DNA of 64,000 nucleotides, from assembly GCF_002250655.1 (NCBI RefSeq), contig NZ_NOZR01000016.1:1-64000 (forward strand), in the 5' to 3' direction. Below the pieces are notes generated by a model that saw only the letters and a list, made by a program, of their open reading frames with translations, searched no databases and was not told the origin of the DNA. Of the stretch, positions 48,663-57,811 are shown piece after piece. The stretch comes from Mycolicibacterium sphagni (lineage in GTDB: Bacteria > Actinomycetota > Actinomycetes > Mycobacteriales > Mycobacteriaceae). The position numbers were made by a program, and so were the translations under genes. Position 1 is the first letter of the stretch. Every line of letters starts with the position of its first letter.

Positions 48663-49883
48663 CTAGGCGCTGGCGTTGCCCGCTTTCCACTGCGGCCACG
48701 GAATGTTCCAGTCGCCGAGGCCTTCCGTTCCCGGAAGCGTTGAGCCGACGGTGTTGCGGACTTCGACGATGTCGCCGCGCCTGGTGTTGTCGTAGAACCA
48801 CCGCGCGTTGCTCGGGCTGACGTTCAAACAACCGTGACTGGTGTTGGAGTAGCCCTGCGCGCCGACCGACCACGGCGCCGAATGGACGTAGATACCGCTG
48901 TACGACATCTGGGTGGCCCAATCCACCTCGGTGCGATATCCGTTGGGCGAGTTGGACGGAACGCCGTACGTCGACGAATCCATGATCATGTGGGAGAGCC
49001 GGTCGCCGACGATGTAGACCCCGTTGTTGGTGGGCGTGCTGTTTTTGCCCATCGAGATCGGAATGGTCCTCTCCACCACCCCGTTGCGCCGCACGGTCAG
49101 AGTCTTGGTGTCGTCGTCGGCAGTCGCGATCACCTCGTCTCCGATGGTGAAGCGCGACGTCAGATTCTGCTGACCGAAAAGACCGTCTCCGAGATCGACG
49201 CCGTAGGTGTTGACCGCGACGTCGACGGCGGTGCCCGGCTTCCAGTAGTTCTGCGGGCGCCAGCGCACCTCACGGCTGTTGAGCCAGTAGAACGCGCCCT
49301 CGACGGGCGGGTTGGTGGTCACCTTGATCGCACGCTCGGCGGCGAGCCGGTTGGGGATGTTCTCGTCGAAGCGCACCGCGATGGGCTGCCCGACTCCGAC
49401 AACCGCACCGTCACCGGGCAGTAGGTAGGGCATGGTCAGGTTCTCGGGCGACTGCGTTTCGAAGGTGATCTTCTCGGCCGTCACACCGCCCAGGCCCAGC
49501 GACTGGGCGGTCAGCGTGTAGCTCTTGTTGTACCCCAGCGGTTCGCTGGTCGACCACGTGACGCCGTCCGGGCTGAGTTTGCCGTCCACCTTGCTGCCGG
49601 CCTCATTGACCATCGTCACCGATCCCAGCACCCCGCTGGTGGCACTGACGGTCACCGGCCGGTCGAGCCGAACGTCGACGGCACCGTCCTTGACCGAGGC
49701 CGTCAGCTGCGGAACCAGCAGGTCTCCGTAGGGCGTCCCCTTGTCGGCAATGACCTTGGGCGGGGTGGGCGCCGGGGCACTGCTGCCGCACGCGCTGAGC
49801 GCGATCAGCAGCGCCGGCACGATCGCGAGGGCAGCCAGCCGGGTCCGCGACCGCGGACGGTTTGCCGAGCTGGCCTTACTCAT
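48663..49883 (-). CDS. lppS: L,D-transpeptidase lipoprotein (LdtMt2/LppS-like)
   Basis: This 406-residue protein has a lipoprotein signal (SRTRLAALAIVPALLIALSACGSS, Cys at about residue 32), two Ig-like domains (about 50-245), and a YkuD catalytic domain with HSAPWSVGAQGYSNTSHGCLNVSP, where the His and Cys of SHGC (Cys about 350) form the active site. It makes 3-3 cross-links in peptidoglycan in the periplasm and is carbapenem-sensitive in the characterised family. Synteny with Rv2518c (LdtMt2, also called LppS or LdtB) supports the name. ATG 49883 gives the usual start MSKASSANRP. An upstream ATG would add sequence before the signal and is unlikely. Confidence 0.95.
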   Translation of the reverse strand: MSKASSANRPRSRTRLAALAIVPALLIALSACGSSAPAPTPPKVIADKGTPYGDLLVPQLTASVKDGAVDVRLDRPVTVSATSGVLGSVTMVNEAGSKVDGKLSPDGVTWSTSEPLGYNKSYTLTAQSLGLGGVTAEKITFETQSPENLTMPYLLPGDGAVVGVGQPIAVRFDENIPNRLAAERAIKVTTNPPVEGAFYWLNSREVRWRPQNYWKPGTAVDVAVNTYGVDLGDGLFGQQNLTSRFTIGDEVIATADDDTKTLTVRRNGVVERTIPISMGKNSTPTNNGVYIVGDRLSHMIMDSSTYGVPSNSPNGYRTEVDWATQMSYSGIYVHSAPWSVGAQGYSNTSHGCLNVSPSNARWFYDNTRRGDIVEVRNTVGSTLPGTEGLGDWNIPWPQWKAGNASA

Positions 49884-50048
49884 ATCGCTCTCTACTTCGC
49901 TAGCTGTGTAAACGCTGTTGATGATTGGCAATAGTCTAAGGGAATCTCGGCGACGCTGGCGACCGCACAGTTCAGCGACTCGGGGGCGGCCACCAGCGCA
50001 ATTTCATGTTCGGCAGTGGTGTTTGTTATTGTCGCTGACGCGGTTCAC

Positions 50049-50121
<73 letters not shown>

Positions 50122-50127
50122 CAGTAG

Positions 50128-50157
50128 AAGAGCCCCGGTTATCGCCGGGGCTCTTTT
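50128..50157 (+). terminator. Terminator after tRNA-Lys
   Basis: AGAGCCCCGG (50129-50138) and CCGGGGCTCT (50145-50154) form a ten-base-pair stem with loop TTATCG, followed by TTT. Confidence 0.92.
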
Positions 50158-50310
50158 CTGTTTCGAAGCTCTCCAGGACGACTGATCATACGATCAGCGA
50201 AGCGCCGGAACGCGAGAAACCCGGTGCAAGTTCGCCATTGGGGCAGCCAGCTAATCCTCGCGACGATAGGGCGTGCCTTACTATCACGTCAGACGGCCGG
50301 GGGGCTCGCG

Positions 50311-50930
50311 ATGAAGCGTCGGACTTTAGCTGCAACGTTGAGCGCACTCCTGGTTTGCACCGCCACCACCGGCACTTCGTGGTCGCCTGGCAGGACGTCG
50401 AGGGCGCCGGACCCATGTTCATCTACACCACGCGGGACTCCTACACCGGCGGCTTCGACGACGATCAGAACTTCGGCCTGTTCAAAACCAACTGGACCCC
50501 CAAGCTTGCGGTCGCGACAGTCGGGGAGCTGATTCAGGAACTCGCCAGCGGGACCCTGCAACCGTTCGACGTCACGCCTTATGCCAACAAGATCGACTTC
50601 CTCGGTGCGGCGGGGATCGTCATCCGGCAGTTCGTCAGCTTGGTCGCGATCGTGCCGAAAGCCCTGTACCAGATCGCGGTTTCGGCGGTCACCGCCGTCA
50701 CACATGCCATCGGTTCGGCGCTGGGTATCGCAACGGCAGCTGGATCTCCAGTAGCGGCAGCCACGGCGTCCGCGGCGAAAGTCGCTGCCGTGCAAACGAA
50801 TCGGGAGGGCGGCGCGCAGGCCGCGCCGAGGGTAAAGCCCTCGGCGCCCGCGACCGCTCAGACGTCCGACAAGAAGAAGACAACCGACGACTCGCCGTCC
50901 GCATCCGCCCAGCCCAAGGTTCGCTGCACC
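50311..50930 (+). pseudogene. Secreted-type protein gene with frame breaks
   Basis: The frame starting at ATG 50311 gives a good signal peptide (MKRRTLAATLSALLVCTATTGT), then becomes low-quality. From about 50381 the sensible frame is another one: FVVAWQDVEGAGPMFIYTTRDSYTGGFDDDQNFGLFKTNW...VGELIQELASGTLQPFDVTPYANKIDFLGAAG, then Ala/Ser/Lys-rich sequence. In this frame no stop occurs before the next gene's ATG at 50955, so it reads in frame into the oxidase. This is best explained by one frameshift near 50385 and loss of the stop near 50925, or by sequencing error. The family is unknown. Confidence 0.55.
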
Positions 50931-50954
50931 CCGAGACGACTACAGTCTGACCAC

Positions 50955-52328
50955 ATGGCCGATCTCGCGGCACTCTTCGCCCACATTGTGGGCCGCACTC
51001 ACCTGCTGACCGGTGACGACATCTCCGAGGACTACAGCCACGACGAGGCGCTGACCATCCCGCCGCAGCGGCCCGCCTACCTCGCCAAACCGGCCACCGC
51101 CGAGGAGGTCTCCGCGCTCCTGAAGGCTGCGACCGAACACCGTGTGCCGGTAACCGCTCGCGGATCGGGATGCGGACTGTCCGGAGCAGCGCAACCGGTC
51201 GCCGACGGTCTGCTGATCTCCTTCGAGCGGATGAACGCTGTGCTGCAGGTCGACGCCGACAACCACGTCGCGGTGGTGCAACCGGGCGTGACGCTGACCG
51301 AACTGGATGCCCAGACCGCGAAGGCGGGGCTGAGTTACACCGTGTATCCCGGCGAGCTGTCCTCGAGCGTCGGCGGCAACGTCGGGACCAATGCCGGCGG
51401 TATGCGCGCAGTGAAATACGGCGTCACCCGGCACAACGTGCTCGGCCTGCAAGCCGTGCTACCCACGGGTGAGATCATCCGCTCCGGCGGCAAGATGTCA
51501 AAGATTTCCACCGGTTACGACCTCACCCAGCTGATCATCGGCTCTGAGGGCACCCTGGCTCTGGTCACCGAAGTCACCGTCAAGCTGGTTCCGCGATTGG
51601 CGCACGGCGCCACCGTGCTGGCTCCGTTCGGCGATTTCGACCAGGTGATGGCCGCTGTGCCCAAGCTCATCTCGAGCGGACTGAACCCGACGATCGTCGA
51701 GTACATCGACACCGTCGTGATGGCGGCGATCGTCAACGCCGAGAACCTCGAACTGGGTATCCCCGAGGCGATTCGGGAATCGTGCGACGCCTACCTCGTG
51801 GTCGCGCTGGAGAACAACCACGCCGATCGCCTCGATGAGGACGCCGCGACACTGGGCACACTGCTCAGCGAATGGGGTGCACTAGATGCGTATGTGCTGC
51901 AAGGAAATTCAGCCCGCAGACTTATCGTGGCGCGGGAGAATGTGTTCTGGACAGCCAAGGCCATCGGTGCGGACGACATCATCGACGTCGTTGTCCCCCG
52001 GGCGTCGATGCCAGAGTTCCTGCGCCGCGCCCGTGACATCGCACTCGCCGAGGGCATCAGCATGAGCGGGTGCGGGCATGCCGGCGACGGCAACGTGCAC
52101 GGCGTCCTGTTCTGCAAGGATCCACAGACCCGCAGGAAGATACTGACCGAGATCTTCGCCATGGGCATGTCGTTGGGCGGGGCGATCTCCGGGGAGCATG
52201 GTGTCGGGCGAGCCAAGGCCGACTACTTTTGCGAGCTCGAAGACCCCGCCAAACTGGCGTTGATGCGGCGAATCAAGGCGAGTTTCGACCCGGCCGACAT
52301 CCTCAACCCCGGCGTGGTATTCGTCTAG
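50955..52328 (+). CDS. FAD-linked oxidase (GlcD/D-lactate dehydrogenase-like)
   Basis: This 457-residue flavoprotein of the FAD_binding_4/FAD-oxidase_C type has the p-cresol-methylhydroxylase-like FAD fold with VPVTARGSGCGLSGAAQP (about 56-73), PGELSSSVGGNVGTNAGGMRAVKYG (about 133-157) and a C-terminal cap with GCGHAGDGNVHGVLFC (about 372-387) and ISGEHGVGRAKADYF. These mark glycolate oxidase GlcD or D-lactate dehydrogenase enzymes that oxidise 2-hydroxyacids and feed electrons to the respiratory chain. Substrate not decided. ATG 50955 gives the typical MADLAALFAHI start. A longer in-frame extension upstream belongs to the frameshifted gene. Confidence 0.9.
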   Translation: MADLAALFAHIVGRTHLLTGDDISEDYSHDEALTIPPQRPAYLAKPATAEEVSALLKAATEHRVPVTARGSGCGLSGAAQPVADGLLISFERMNAVLQVDADNHVAVVQPGVTLTELDAQTAKAGLSYTVYPGELSSSVGGNVGTNAGGMRAVKYGVTRHNVLGLQAVLPTGEIIRSGGKMSKISTGYDLTQLIIGSEGTLALVTEVTVKLVPRLAHGATVLAPFGDFDQVMAAVPKLISSGLNPTIVEYIDTVVMAAIVNAENLELGIPEAIRESCDAYLVVALENNHADRLDEDAATLGTLLSEWGALDAYVLQGNSARRLIVARENVFWTAKAIGADDIIDVVVPRASMPEFLRRARDIALAEGISMSGCGHAGDGNVHGVLFCKDPQTRRKILTEIFAMGMSLGGAISGEHGVGRAKADYFCELEDPAKLALMRRIKASFDPADILNPGVVFV

Positions 52329-52671
52329 CCGCCAGCTCTGACCGGCCCGCGCCTACGTCCACGGTGCGAGGCTGGGAACGGCTCCCCTGGTGCCGCCTTG
52401 ATCGGGACGCGACGTTGCCCGGGTTCGTGGAAACGCAGCAGCCCGGACTCTGTGAGATGCATCGCTGTGAATAACCCTGGGCAACTCGTTAAGACAGCTG
52501 ACTGACCAGCAGATTTGCTCGTCATTAGATAACCGGACGGTACCTCAGACAGCGGATTCAGCTCATTGTGCTGCACTAATGTGACAGACGGTGTTATAGT
52601 CACGGTTAGCTGCAATGACCAGCAGCAGCCCCCGGGCAAGATGTTCAGTGATGAAGTGAGGACTTAGCCGC
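52329..52671. promoter_or_regulatory. Intergenic region with a possible -10 element
   Basis: I see no gene on the plus strand until the small one at 52672. TGTTATAGT at 52592-52600 has an extended -10-like form (TGN plus TATAGT) and could start that transcript. No clear -35 hexamer at 17-18 bases was found. The region is AT-richer than its surroundings. Confidence 0.35.
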
Positions 52672-52833
52672 ATGGTGCCGGAAGACCTCGTTCCCCACCC
52701 CAAAGGCGAGGTAGCTCCGAAACCCTCCGCATCGGTGACCCCGATGCAGATTCACAGCTGCAGCCGCATCGGCCTGACCGCAAACCCGCCGGGGTTCCGG
52801 CGCTCACTGGGCGACTGGTTTCGCCGCCGCTAA
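52672..52833 (+). CDS. Small 53-residue protein, unknown
   Basis: The ATG at 52672 opens a 53-residue frame, MVPEDLVPHPKGEVAPKPSA... to SLGDWFRRR and TAA. GAGGA lies about 10 bases upstream and a -10-like TATAGT at 52595. It contains one Cys (HSCSRIGL), a basic middle and an Arg-rich end. Its stop overlaps the stop of the convergent MFS gene by four bases. The composition looks coding (high GC at third positions), and a compact gene filling the gap exactly is typical of real small genes. Function unknown. Confidence 0.5.
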   Translation: MVPEDLVPHPKGEVAPKPSASVTPMQIHSCSRIGLTANPPGFRRSLGDWFRRR

Positions 52834-54575
52834 TCCTGCTCGGCGACGCGGCCCGGATTGACCCAGGACGCAGCCGCTCCGATCACCATCATCACCGCGG
52901 CGGCAATGAACACCACCGACAAGCCGGCGTGGAACGGTCCCGAAATCAAATGCGGGAAGAATTCCTTGCCCGTGAGCACCGCAGAATTCACGCCAGGCTG
53001 GTTCACCGTGTCGCCCATGAGTTCGGCGATCGGGTTGTACCCCAGGAACGCGGCGAACAGGCTGCCCACCGGGGGCAGCTCAGCGATCCGGTGCGCATCG
53101 GCAATCGACACGCCCTGCTGCTGCAGCCCGGTACTCATAGTGGCCGGCATTGTCTTGGCCAGCCCGGCGATCATCAGCGAGAAGAAGATGCCGATGGACA
53201 GCGACATTCCGGCGTTGGTGAACGTGGCCCGAATGCCCGACGCGGCGCCGCGCTCGGCCGCGGGAACGCTCGACATGATGGCCGCGGTGTTCGGCGAGGT
53301 GAAAATCCCGCCGCCTAATCCGTTGAGGAAGATCAGCACTGCAAAGACCCAGAAGCTGAAGTCCACTGGAATGACCATCAGCGCAAGGAAAGTCACCGCC
53401 ATCAGCAACATGCCACCGATGGCGAACGGCCGCGAGCCGAACCGGTCCGACAGTGTCCCGGACAGTGGGCCCGCCAGCAGGAAGCCGAGCGTCATCGGCA
53501 GCAGGTAGATACCCGACCACAGCGGCGTCGATTCGAAGCTGTAGCCGTGCAACGGCAACCAGATGCCCTGCAGCCAGATGATCAGCATGAACTGCAAACC
53601 ACCACGCCCCATGGAGGCCATCAGGCCCGCGAGGTTGCCGAGCGCGAAGGGCTTGGATTTGAAGAGCCGGATGTCGAGCATGGGGGCTCGGACCCGAAGC
53701 TCGATGACGCACAACACGGCCAGCATCAGCACGCCCAGCCCGATGGCGCCGAGTACCCAGGGGTTGGTCCAGCCGGTGGGATGCCCACCGTAGGGCTGGA
53801 TTCCGTAGGTGATCGCGGCCAGCACCACGGTGAACCCGAGCGCGAACAGCACGGTGCCTGCCCAGTCCAGACGCGCCGGGGTACGCACCCCGACCTCCAC
53901 CAGAGACCGGAAGCTCCAGATCGTTCCGGCCAGCCCGAGCGGGACGCCGACCCAGAAGACCGCACGCCAATCCCACTGCGACAGCAGGCCGCCGATCAGC
54001 AGGCCGAGAAACTGCCCGGCGATCGCGGCGACCTGGTTGACACCCAGGGCCATGCCCCGCTGCCGACTGGGGAACGCATCGGTCAAGATTGCCGCCGAGC
54101 AGGCCATCAACATCGCACCGCCGACGCCTTGCACCACCCGCCAGCTGATCAACCAAATCGCACCAGCACTGAGGTCAAACGGGTCGAACGACAAGGCAAT
54201 CGCCGCGACGGTGAACACGACGAATCCGAGCGTGTAGATACGCACCCGGCCGAAGATGTCGCCGAGCCGGCCCAACGGCACCACCAGAACGGCGGTGGCC
54301 ACCAGATAGCCCATGAGCATCCACAACAGATAGCTCACGTTGCCCGGCGCCAGCGGGTTGAGCCCGATGCCGCGGAAAATCGCGGGCAGCGAGATCAGGA
54401 CGATCGAGGAGTTGATCGACGCCAGCAGCGCGCCGAGCGTGGTGTTGGACAGCGCCACCCACTTGTATCTGGGGTGGTCATGATCCATCCGCCGACGCCG
54501 GCGGGCGGTCTCGGCGGCTGCTTCTTGGGTGTTCTCCACGACCGGGGCATCGGTCATCGTCACGTCTGTGGTCAT
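52830..54575 (-). CDS. DHA2-type (14-helix) MFS drug transporter
   Basis: This 581-residue protein has 14 membrane helices and the motifs of the EmrB/DHA2 family: motif A LGRLGDIFGRVR between helices 2 and 3, motif B-like WRVVQGVGGAMLMACSAAILTDAFPSRQRGMALG, and a motif C-like GLLIGGLLSQWDWRAVFWVGVP. It should export drugs or lipophilic metabolites with proton exchange. The N-terminal 35 residues are charged and cytoplasmic (RRRRRMDHDHPRYK). ATG 54575 was chosen. ATG 54587 (with GAAGAG directly before) would add four residues. It is not part of the M. tuberculosis order as I remember it, so this could be a lineage-specific gene. Confidence 0.88.
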   Translation of the reverse strand: MTTDVTMTDAPVVENTQEAAAETARRRRRMDHDHPRYKWVALSNTTLGALLASINSSIVLISLPAIFRGIGLNPLAPGNVSYLLWMLMGYLVATAVLVVPLGRLGDIFGRVRIYTLGFVVFTVAAIALSFDPFDLSAGAIWLISWRVVQGVGGAMLMACSAAILTDAFPSRQRGMALGVNQVAAIAGQFLGLLIGGLLSQWDWRAVFWVGVPLGLAGTIWSFRSLVEVGVRTPARLDWAGTVLFALGFTVVLAAITYGIQPYGGHPTGWTNPWVLGAIGLGVLMLAVLCVIELRVRAPMLDIRLFKSKPFALGNLAGLMASMGRGGLQFMLIIWLQGIWLPLHGYSFESTPLWSGIYLLPMTLGFLLAGPLSGTLSDRFGSRPFAIGGMLLMAVTFLALMVIPVDFSFWVFAVLIFLNGLGGGIFTSPNTAAIMSSVPAAERGAASGIRATFTNAGMSLSIGIFFSLMIAGLAKTMPATMSTGLQQQGVSIADAHRIAELPPVGSLFAAFLGYNPIAELMGDTVNQPGVNSAVLTGKEFFPHLISGPFHAGLSVVFIAAAVMMVIGAAASWVNPGRVAEQD

Positions 54576-54700
54576 CACGGTCCGCATCTCTTCGGCTACG
54601 GAGGTGGGATAACCAAAACATTCGGTAACTATGTAAATTTGCGCTGTGGAATATGCCACGGGCGTGAGCCCGTGCGTCGGGAATAAAGGGCTGGGCGGGC

Positions 54701-54928
54701 CTAGCCGTTGCGGATGCGGCGGATCACCAACACGACCGTCACCACGCTGACGCCAGCCAGCGCCGCAGCGACCGGGGGTCTCTTCACAAAGCTCAGCAGC
54801 GCGGCTTTGACGTCATCGGCGATCCGTTGCGGGTTGGCCCGCACGGCGAGCGAGTCAACCGTCACCGCCAGCCGGTCACGCGCCTGGTCGATCTCCGCCT
54901 TGATGACCTCGGGATCCCGGTCCGCCAC
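54701..54928 (-). CDS. DUF3618 small membrane protein (Rv2520c-like)
   Basis: This 75-residue protein begins with the DUF3618 signature RDPEVIKAEIDQARDRLAVTVDSLAVRANP, a short coiled-coil part, and ends in one membrane helix (PVAAALAGVSVVTVVLVIRRI). The family sits near the membrane in actinobacteria and its role is unknown. The position between an MFS gene and bcp matches Rv2520c. Confidence 0.9.
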   Translation of the reverse strand: MADRDPEVIKAEIDQARDRLAVTVDSLAVRANPQRIADDVKAALLSFVKRPPVAAALAGVSVVTVVLVIRRIRNG

Positions 54929-55015
54929 TTCAGTCCTCCAAACTGCCGCCCTGCCGAACTACCCTAGAGCAACCCGGGCCAACCCCGATGCTCCGGTGGA
55001 TGAAGGGATCAGTAA

Positions 55016-55489
55016 GTGAGCGACACAGCACGCCTCGAGGTCGGTGACCAGGCGCCGGCGTTCAGCCTGACTGACGCCAACGGCAAGACCGTGAAGCTGT
55101 CCGATTTCAAAGGCCGCAAGGTGATCGTCTACTTCTACCCCGCCGCGATGACCCCGGGCTGCACCAAGCAGGCCTGCGATTTCCGGGACAGCCTGGCCGA
55201 GTTGAACGGCGCCGGCATCGACGTCGTCGGAATTTCCCCCGACAAGCCCGAGAAGCTGGCCAAGTTCACCGACCGCGACGAACTGACGTTCCCGCTGCTG
55301 TCCGATCCGGACAAAAAGGTGCTCACCGAGTGGGGCGCCTACGGCGAGAAGAAGCTCTACGGCAAGACCGTGGTGGGCGTCATCCGGTCGACGTTCGTGG
55401 TCGACGAGAAGGGCAAGATCGAGGTCGCACAGTACAACGTCAAGGCCACCGGCCACGTCGCCAAATTGCGCCGAGACCTCTCGGTCTAG
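55016..55489 (+). CDS. bcp: Thioredoxin-dependent peroxiredoxin Bcp
   Basis: This 157-residue atypical two-Cys peroxiredoxin reduces peroxides and is recycled by thioredoxin. Motifs are VYFYPAAMTPGCTKQACDF with peroxidatic Cys49 and resolving Cys54 (five apart, the Bcp/PrxQ pattern), Thr46, and later DRDELTFPLLSDPDKKVLTEWGAYG and RSTFVVDEKGKI. The GTG at 55016 gives the start VSDTARLEVGDQAPAF. GAAGGG lies about 8 bases upstream. Synteny with Rv2521 supports the name. It is divergent from the DUF3618 gene and overlaps the next convergent stop by four bases. Confidence 0.96.
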   Translation: MSDTARLEVGDQAPAFSLTDANGKTVKLSDFKGRKVIVYFYPAAMTPGCTKQACDFRDSLAELNGAGIDVVGISPDKPEKLAKFTDRDELTFPLLSDPDKKVLTEWGAYGEKKLYGKTVVGVIRSTFVVDEKGKIEVAQYNVKATGHVAKLRRDLSV

Positions 55490-56361
55490 GCCTGCGCCTT
55501 GTGCACCCTGGGCGCTGCCGAGCCGACCGAGGTCTTGGTGCCACCAGCCGCACTGACCACCGGTTTGGTCACGGTCTTCTTGATCGGATGTAGAGCTGCC
55601 GCGGAACCCGCGGTCGACGTCGTGGGGTAGCCGATCTTGATGCCGGGACCGGTCTGGACGGTGGTATCGCCGGGCTGCTGCCCGAACGCGATCGCGATCG
55701 CGAAGGGACCCGGCCCTGCCGTCACATTGCCGCTGTTGAAGACGTCCAACGCGAAGTTCCAGAGGCTGGTCGGCGTGCCACCTGCTTTGACGACGTTGTC
55801 CGAGCCCCATCCGTTGAAGGCGTAATTTCCGAGTCCCACCGCTTCGACGCTGTCACCCGGCCCCGTCACGAAGGCGCCATTGGTGATCACGTTGCCGATG
55901 CCGTCGGCCAGCGTCAGTCCGATGTCTGCGGTGGTCGAACCGAACGGATTGGTAATGGCCTGAGCGACATTGAAGAGGCCTTTGGTGGTGGTCGTGCCAT
56001 TGGTGCCCAATTGCATGGCGATCCCGAACAAATCCCCGGCCTGCGCCGTCACGTTGTCACCCCACGCCCACGCGAACGTGAAGGCGCCAGTGCTCGTGGC
56101 CGTCGCCACACCGGTATCTGTCGTCCCGACAAGGGGAACGATGCCGTCCGCGAAGGCGACACCGAACAGGCCGCCTGCCGTCGCAGTCGCGTTGGGACCG
56201 ACAGCGATCGCGATGCTGGTGGGGCCGCTCTTGCACTGGGCAGTGTTACCGAGTCCGAAGAACGAAGAGCAACTGGCTGCAGCCAGGGGCGCTCCACCGA
56301 TCGCCGCTCCGGCCATGAGGGCGCAGAGTGGCAGTGCTGCAACCAGATTGGCTTTCCGCAT
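55486..56361 (-). CDS. Secreted Gly/Thr/Ala-rich protein with internal repeats
   Basis: This 291-residue protein has a signal peptide (MRKANLVAALPLCALMAGAAIGGAPLAAAS, cleavage around 30) and one Cys pair near the start of the mature part (SCSSFFGLGNTAQCKSG). The rest is repetitive beta-like sequence with units such as IAIAVGPNATATAGGLFGVAFADG, GAFTFAWAWGDNVTAQAGDLFGIAMQLG and FAIAIAFGQQPGDTTVQTGPG, probably a right-handed beta-helix or a PE_PGRS-like surface protein without a PE domain. The C-terminus is Lys/Thr/Val-rich. GGGGGAG lies six bases before the ATG. The protein is exported. The function is unknown. Confidence 0.8.
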   Translation of the reverse strand: MRKANLVAALPLCALMAGAAIGGAPLAAASCSSFFGLGNTAQCKSGPTSIAIAVGPNATATAGGLFGVAFADGIVPLVGTTDTGVATATSTGAFTFAWAWGDNVTAQAGDLFGIAMQLGTNGTTTTKGLFNVAQAITNPFGSTTADIGLTLADGIGNVITNGAFVTGPGDSVEAVGLGNYAFNGWGSDNVVKAGGTPTSLWNFALDVFNSGNVTAGPGPFAIAIAFGQQPGDTTVQTGPGIKIGYPTTSTAGSAAALHPIKKTVTKPVVSAAGGTKTSVGSAAPRVHKAQA

Positions 56362-56450
56362 GTGAACTCCCCCGCCACAGGCCTCGAAGGCCGCCCGCAA
56401 TTGACCAGTTTGACAATATTGGGGATTGGCGTCTGCCGCCTCGTAGTCGG

Positions 56451-57791
56451 CTACTCGGCATGCGGTTCCCAGAGCATTCCCAGGAAGAGCGCCTCGGTGG
56501 TGGCGGCACGCTCCAGCACGCCGAGATGCAGGCTCTCGTTGACGCTGTGCGCCTGAGTACCGGGGTCCTCAACGCCGGTGACCAGGATGGTGGCATCCGG
56601 GAAGGCGGCGGCGAACTCGGCGATGAACGGGATCGAGCCGCCCATGCCCATATCGACGACGTTGGTGCCCCACGCCTGCCGGAACGCCGCACGGGCGGCG
56701 TCGTAGACCGGCCCGCTGGCGTCAATCGCATAGGGCTGGCCGATGTCGCCGGGAGTGACAGTGACGTGCGCGCCCCAGGGTGCGTGCTTCTCCAGGTGTG
56801 CGCGTAGCGCGTCGAGGTGAGCCGACGCGTCCCCGCCCGGCGCCACCCTCATGCTGACTTTGGCGCTGGCTCGCGGGATGAGCGTGTTCGACGCTTTGGC
56901 GATCGGTGTGGTGTCGATGCCGATGACGGTGATCGCAGGTTTGGCCCACATCCGTTGGGCCACAGGGCCGGAACCGATCTCCTGCACCCCGTCGAGCAAG
57001 CCGGATTCCTCGCGCACCCATTGCGGGCCGCGGTCCACGTCGGCGGCGCTCGTCTCGTACAGACCTTGTACCGCGACGTTGCCGTCGTCGTCGTGCAGGC
57101 TGGCCAGCAGGCGCACCAGAACACTGAGGGCATCGGGCACCACCCCGCCCCACAGCCCCGAGTGCAGGCCGTGGTCCAGAGTGGCGACCTCGACCACACA
57201 GTCGGCCAGGCCGCGCAGCGACACCGTCAGCGCCGGGATCTCCGGGGTCCAGTTGTCCGAATCGGCGATCACGATGACGTCGGCGGCCAGCTTGTCCTTG
57301 TGTGCCGCCAGCAGCCGGCCCAGCGACGGCGAACCGGACTCCTCCTCCCCCTCGACGAACACCGTCACCCCCACTGGCGGGTTGCCCTCATGAGCACGGA
57401 ACGCGGCCAGGTGCGTCGCGATGCCGGCCTTGTCGTCGGCACTGCCCCGGCCGTAGAGCCGGCCGTCGCGTTCGGTCGGCTCGAACGGGTCCGAATCCCA
57501 TTGCGCCGGATCGCCTTCCGGCTGAACGTCATGATGGGCGTACAGCAGTACCGTCGGCGCCCCAGGCGGGGCGGGATGATGCGCGATCACCGCGGGCGCA
57601 CCGCCCTCTTCGACGATCTCGACCTGCTGGAAACCGGCGTGGCTCAACAGGTCCGCGACCGCGCGTGCGCTGCGGTGCACCTCGTCGCGACGGGCCGGGT
57701 CGGCCCATACCGATTGGATGCGCACCAGATCCTCGAGATCGGCCCGCACCGAGGGAAGCACAGCCTGCACGCGTTCGACGAGATCGCTCAT
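56451..57791 (-). CDS. M20-family dipeptidase/aminoacylase (Rv2522c-like)
   Basis: This 446-residue zinc peptidase of the M20 family has the metal-binding motifs LLYAHHDVQPEGD (about 82-94), GRGSADDKAGIATHL (about 116-130) with the bridging Asp, and the catalytic EGEEESGSPSLG (about 150-161). A dimerisation domain (about 200-310, including LHSGLWGGVVPDALSVLVRLLASLHDDDG) follows, then a late metal motif with MGMGGSIPFIAEF and VTGVEDPGTQAHSVNESL. It should hydrolyse dipeptides or N-acyl amino acids in the cytoplasm. ATG 57791 was taken. The place between the secreted protein and acpS matches Rv2522c. Confidence 0.9.
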   Translation of the reverse strand: MSDLVERVQAVLPSVRADLEDLVRIQSVWADPARRDEVHRSARAVADLLSHAGFQQVEIVEEGGAPAVIAHHPAPPGAPTVLLYAHHDVQPEGDPAQWDSDPFEPTERDGRLYGRGSADDKAGIATHLAAFRAHEGNPPVGVTVFVEGEEESGSPSLGRLLAAHKDKLAADVIVIADSDNWTPEIPALTVSLRGLADCVVEVATLDHGLHSGLWGGVVPDALSVLVRLLASLHDDDGNVAVQGLYETSAADVDRGPQWVREESGLLDGVQEIGSGPVAQRMWAKPAITVIGIDTTPIAKASNTLIPRASAKVSMRVAPGGDASAHLDALRAHLEKHAPWGAHVTVTPGDIGQPYAIDASGPVYDAARAAFRQAWGTNVVDMGMGGSIPFIAEFAAAFPDATILVTGVEDPGTQAHSVNESLHLGVLERAATTEALFLGMLWEPHAE

Positions 57792-57811
57792 GCCAACGAC
57801 GTTAGCGGGAA

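Noticed and set aside
50238..52328. A single 696-residue fusion protein
   Set aside because: The part before 50955 has a different composition and lacks its signal peptide in this frame. The FAD oxidase has a natural start at ATG 50955. A frameshifted upstream gene explains it better.
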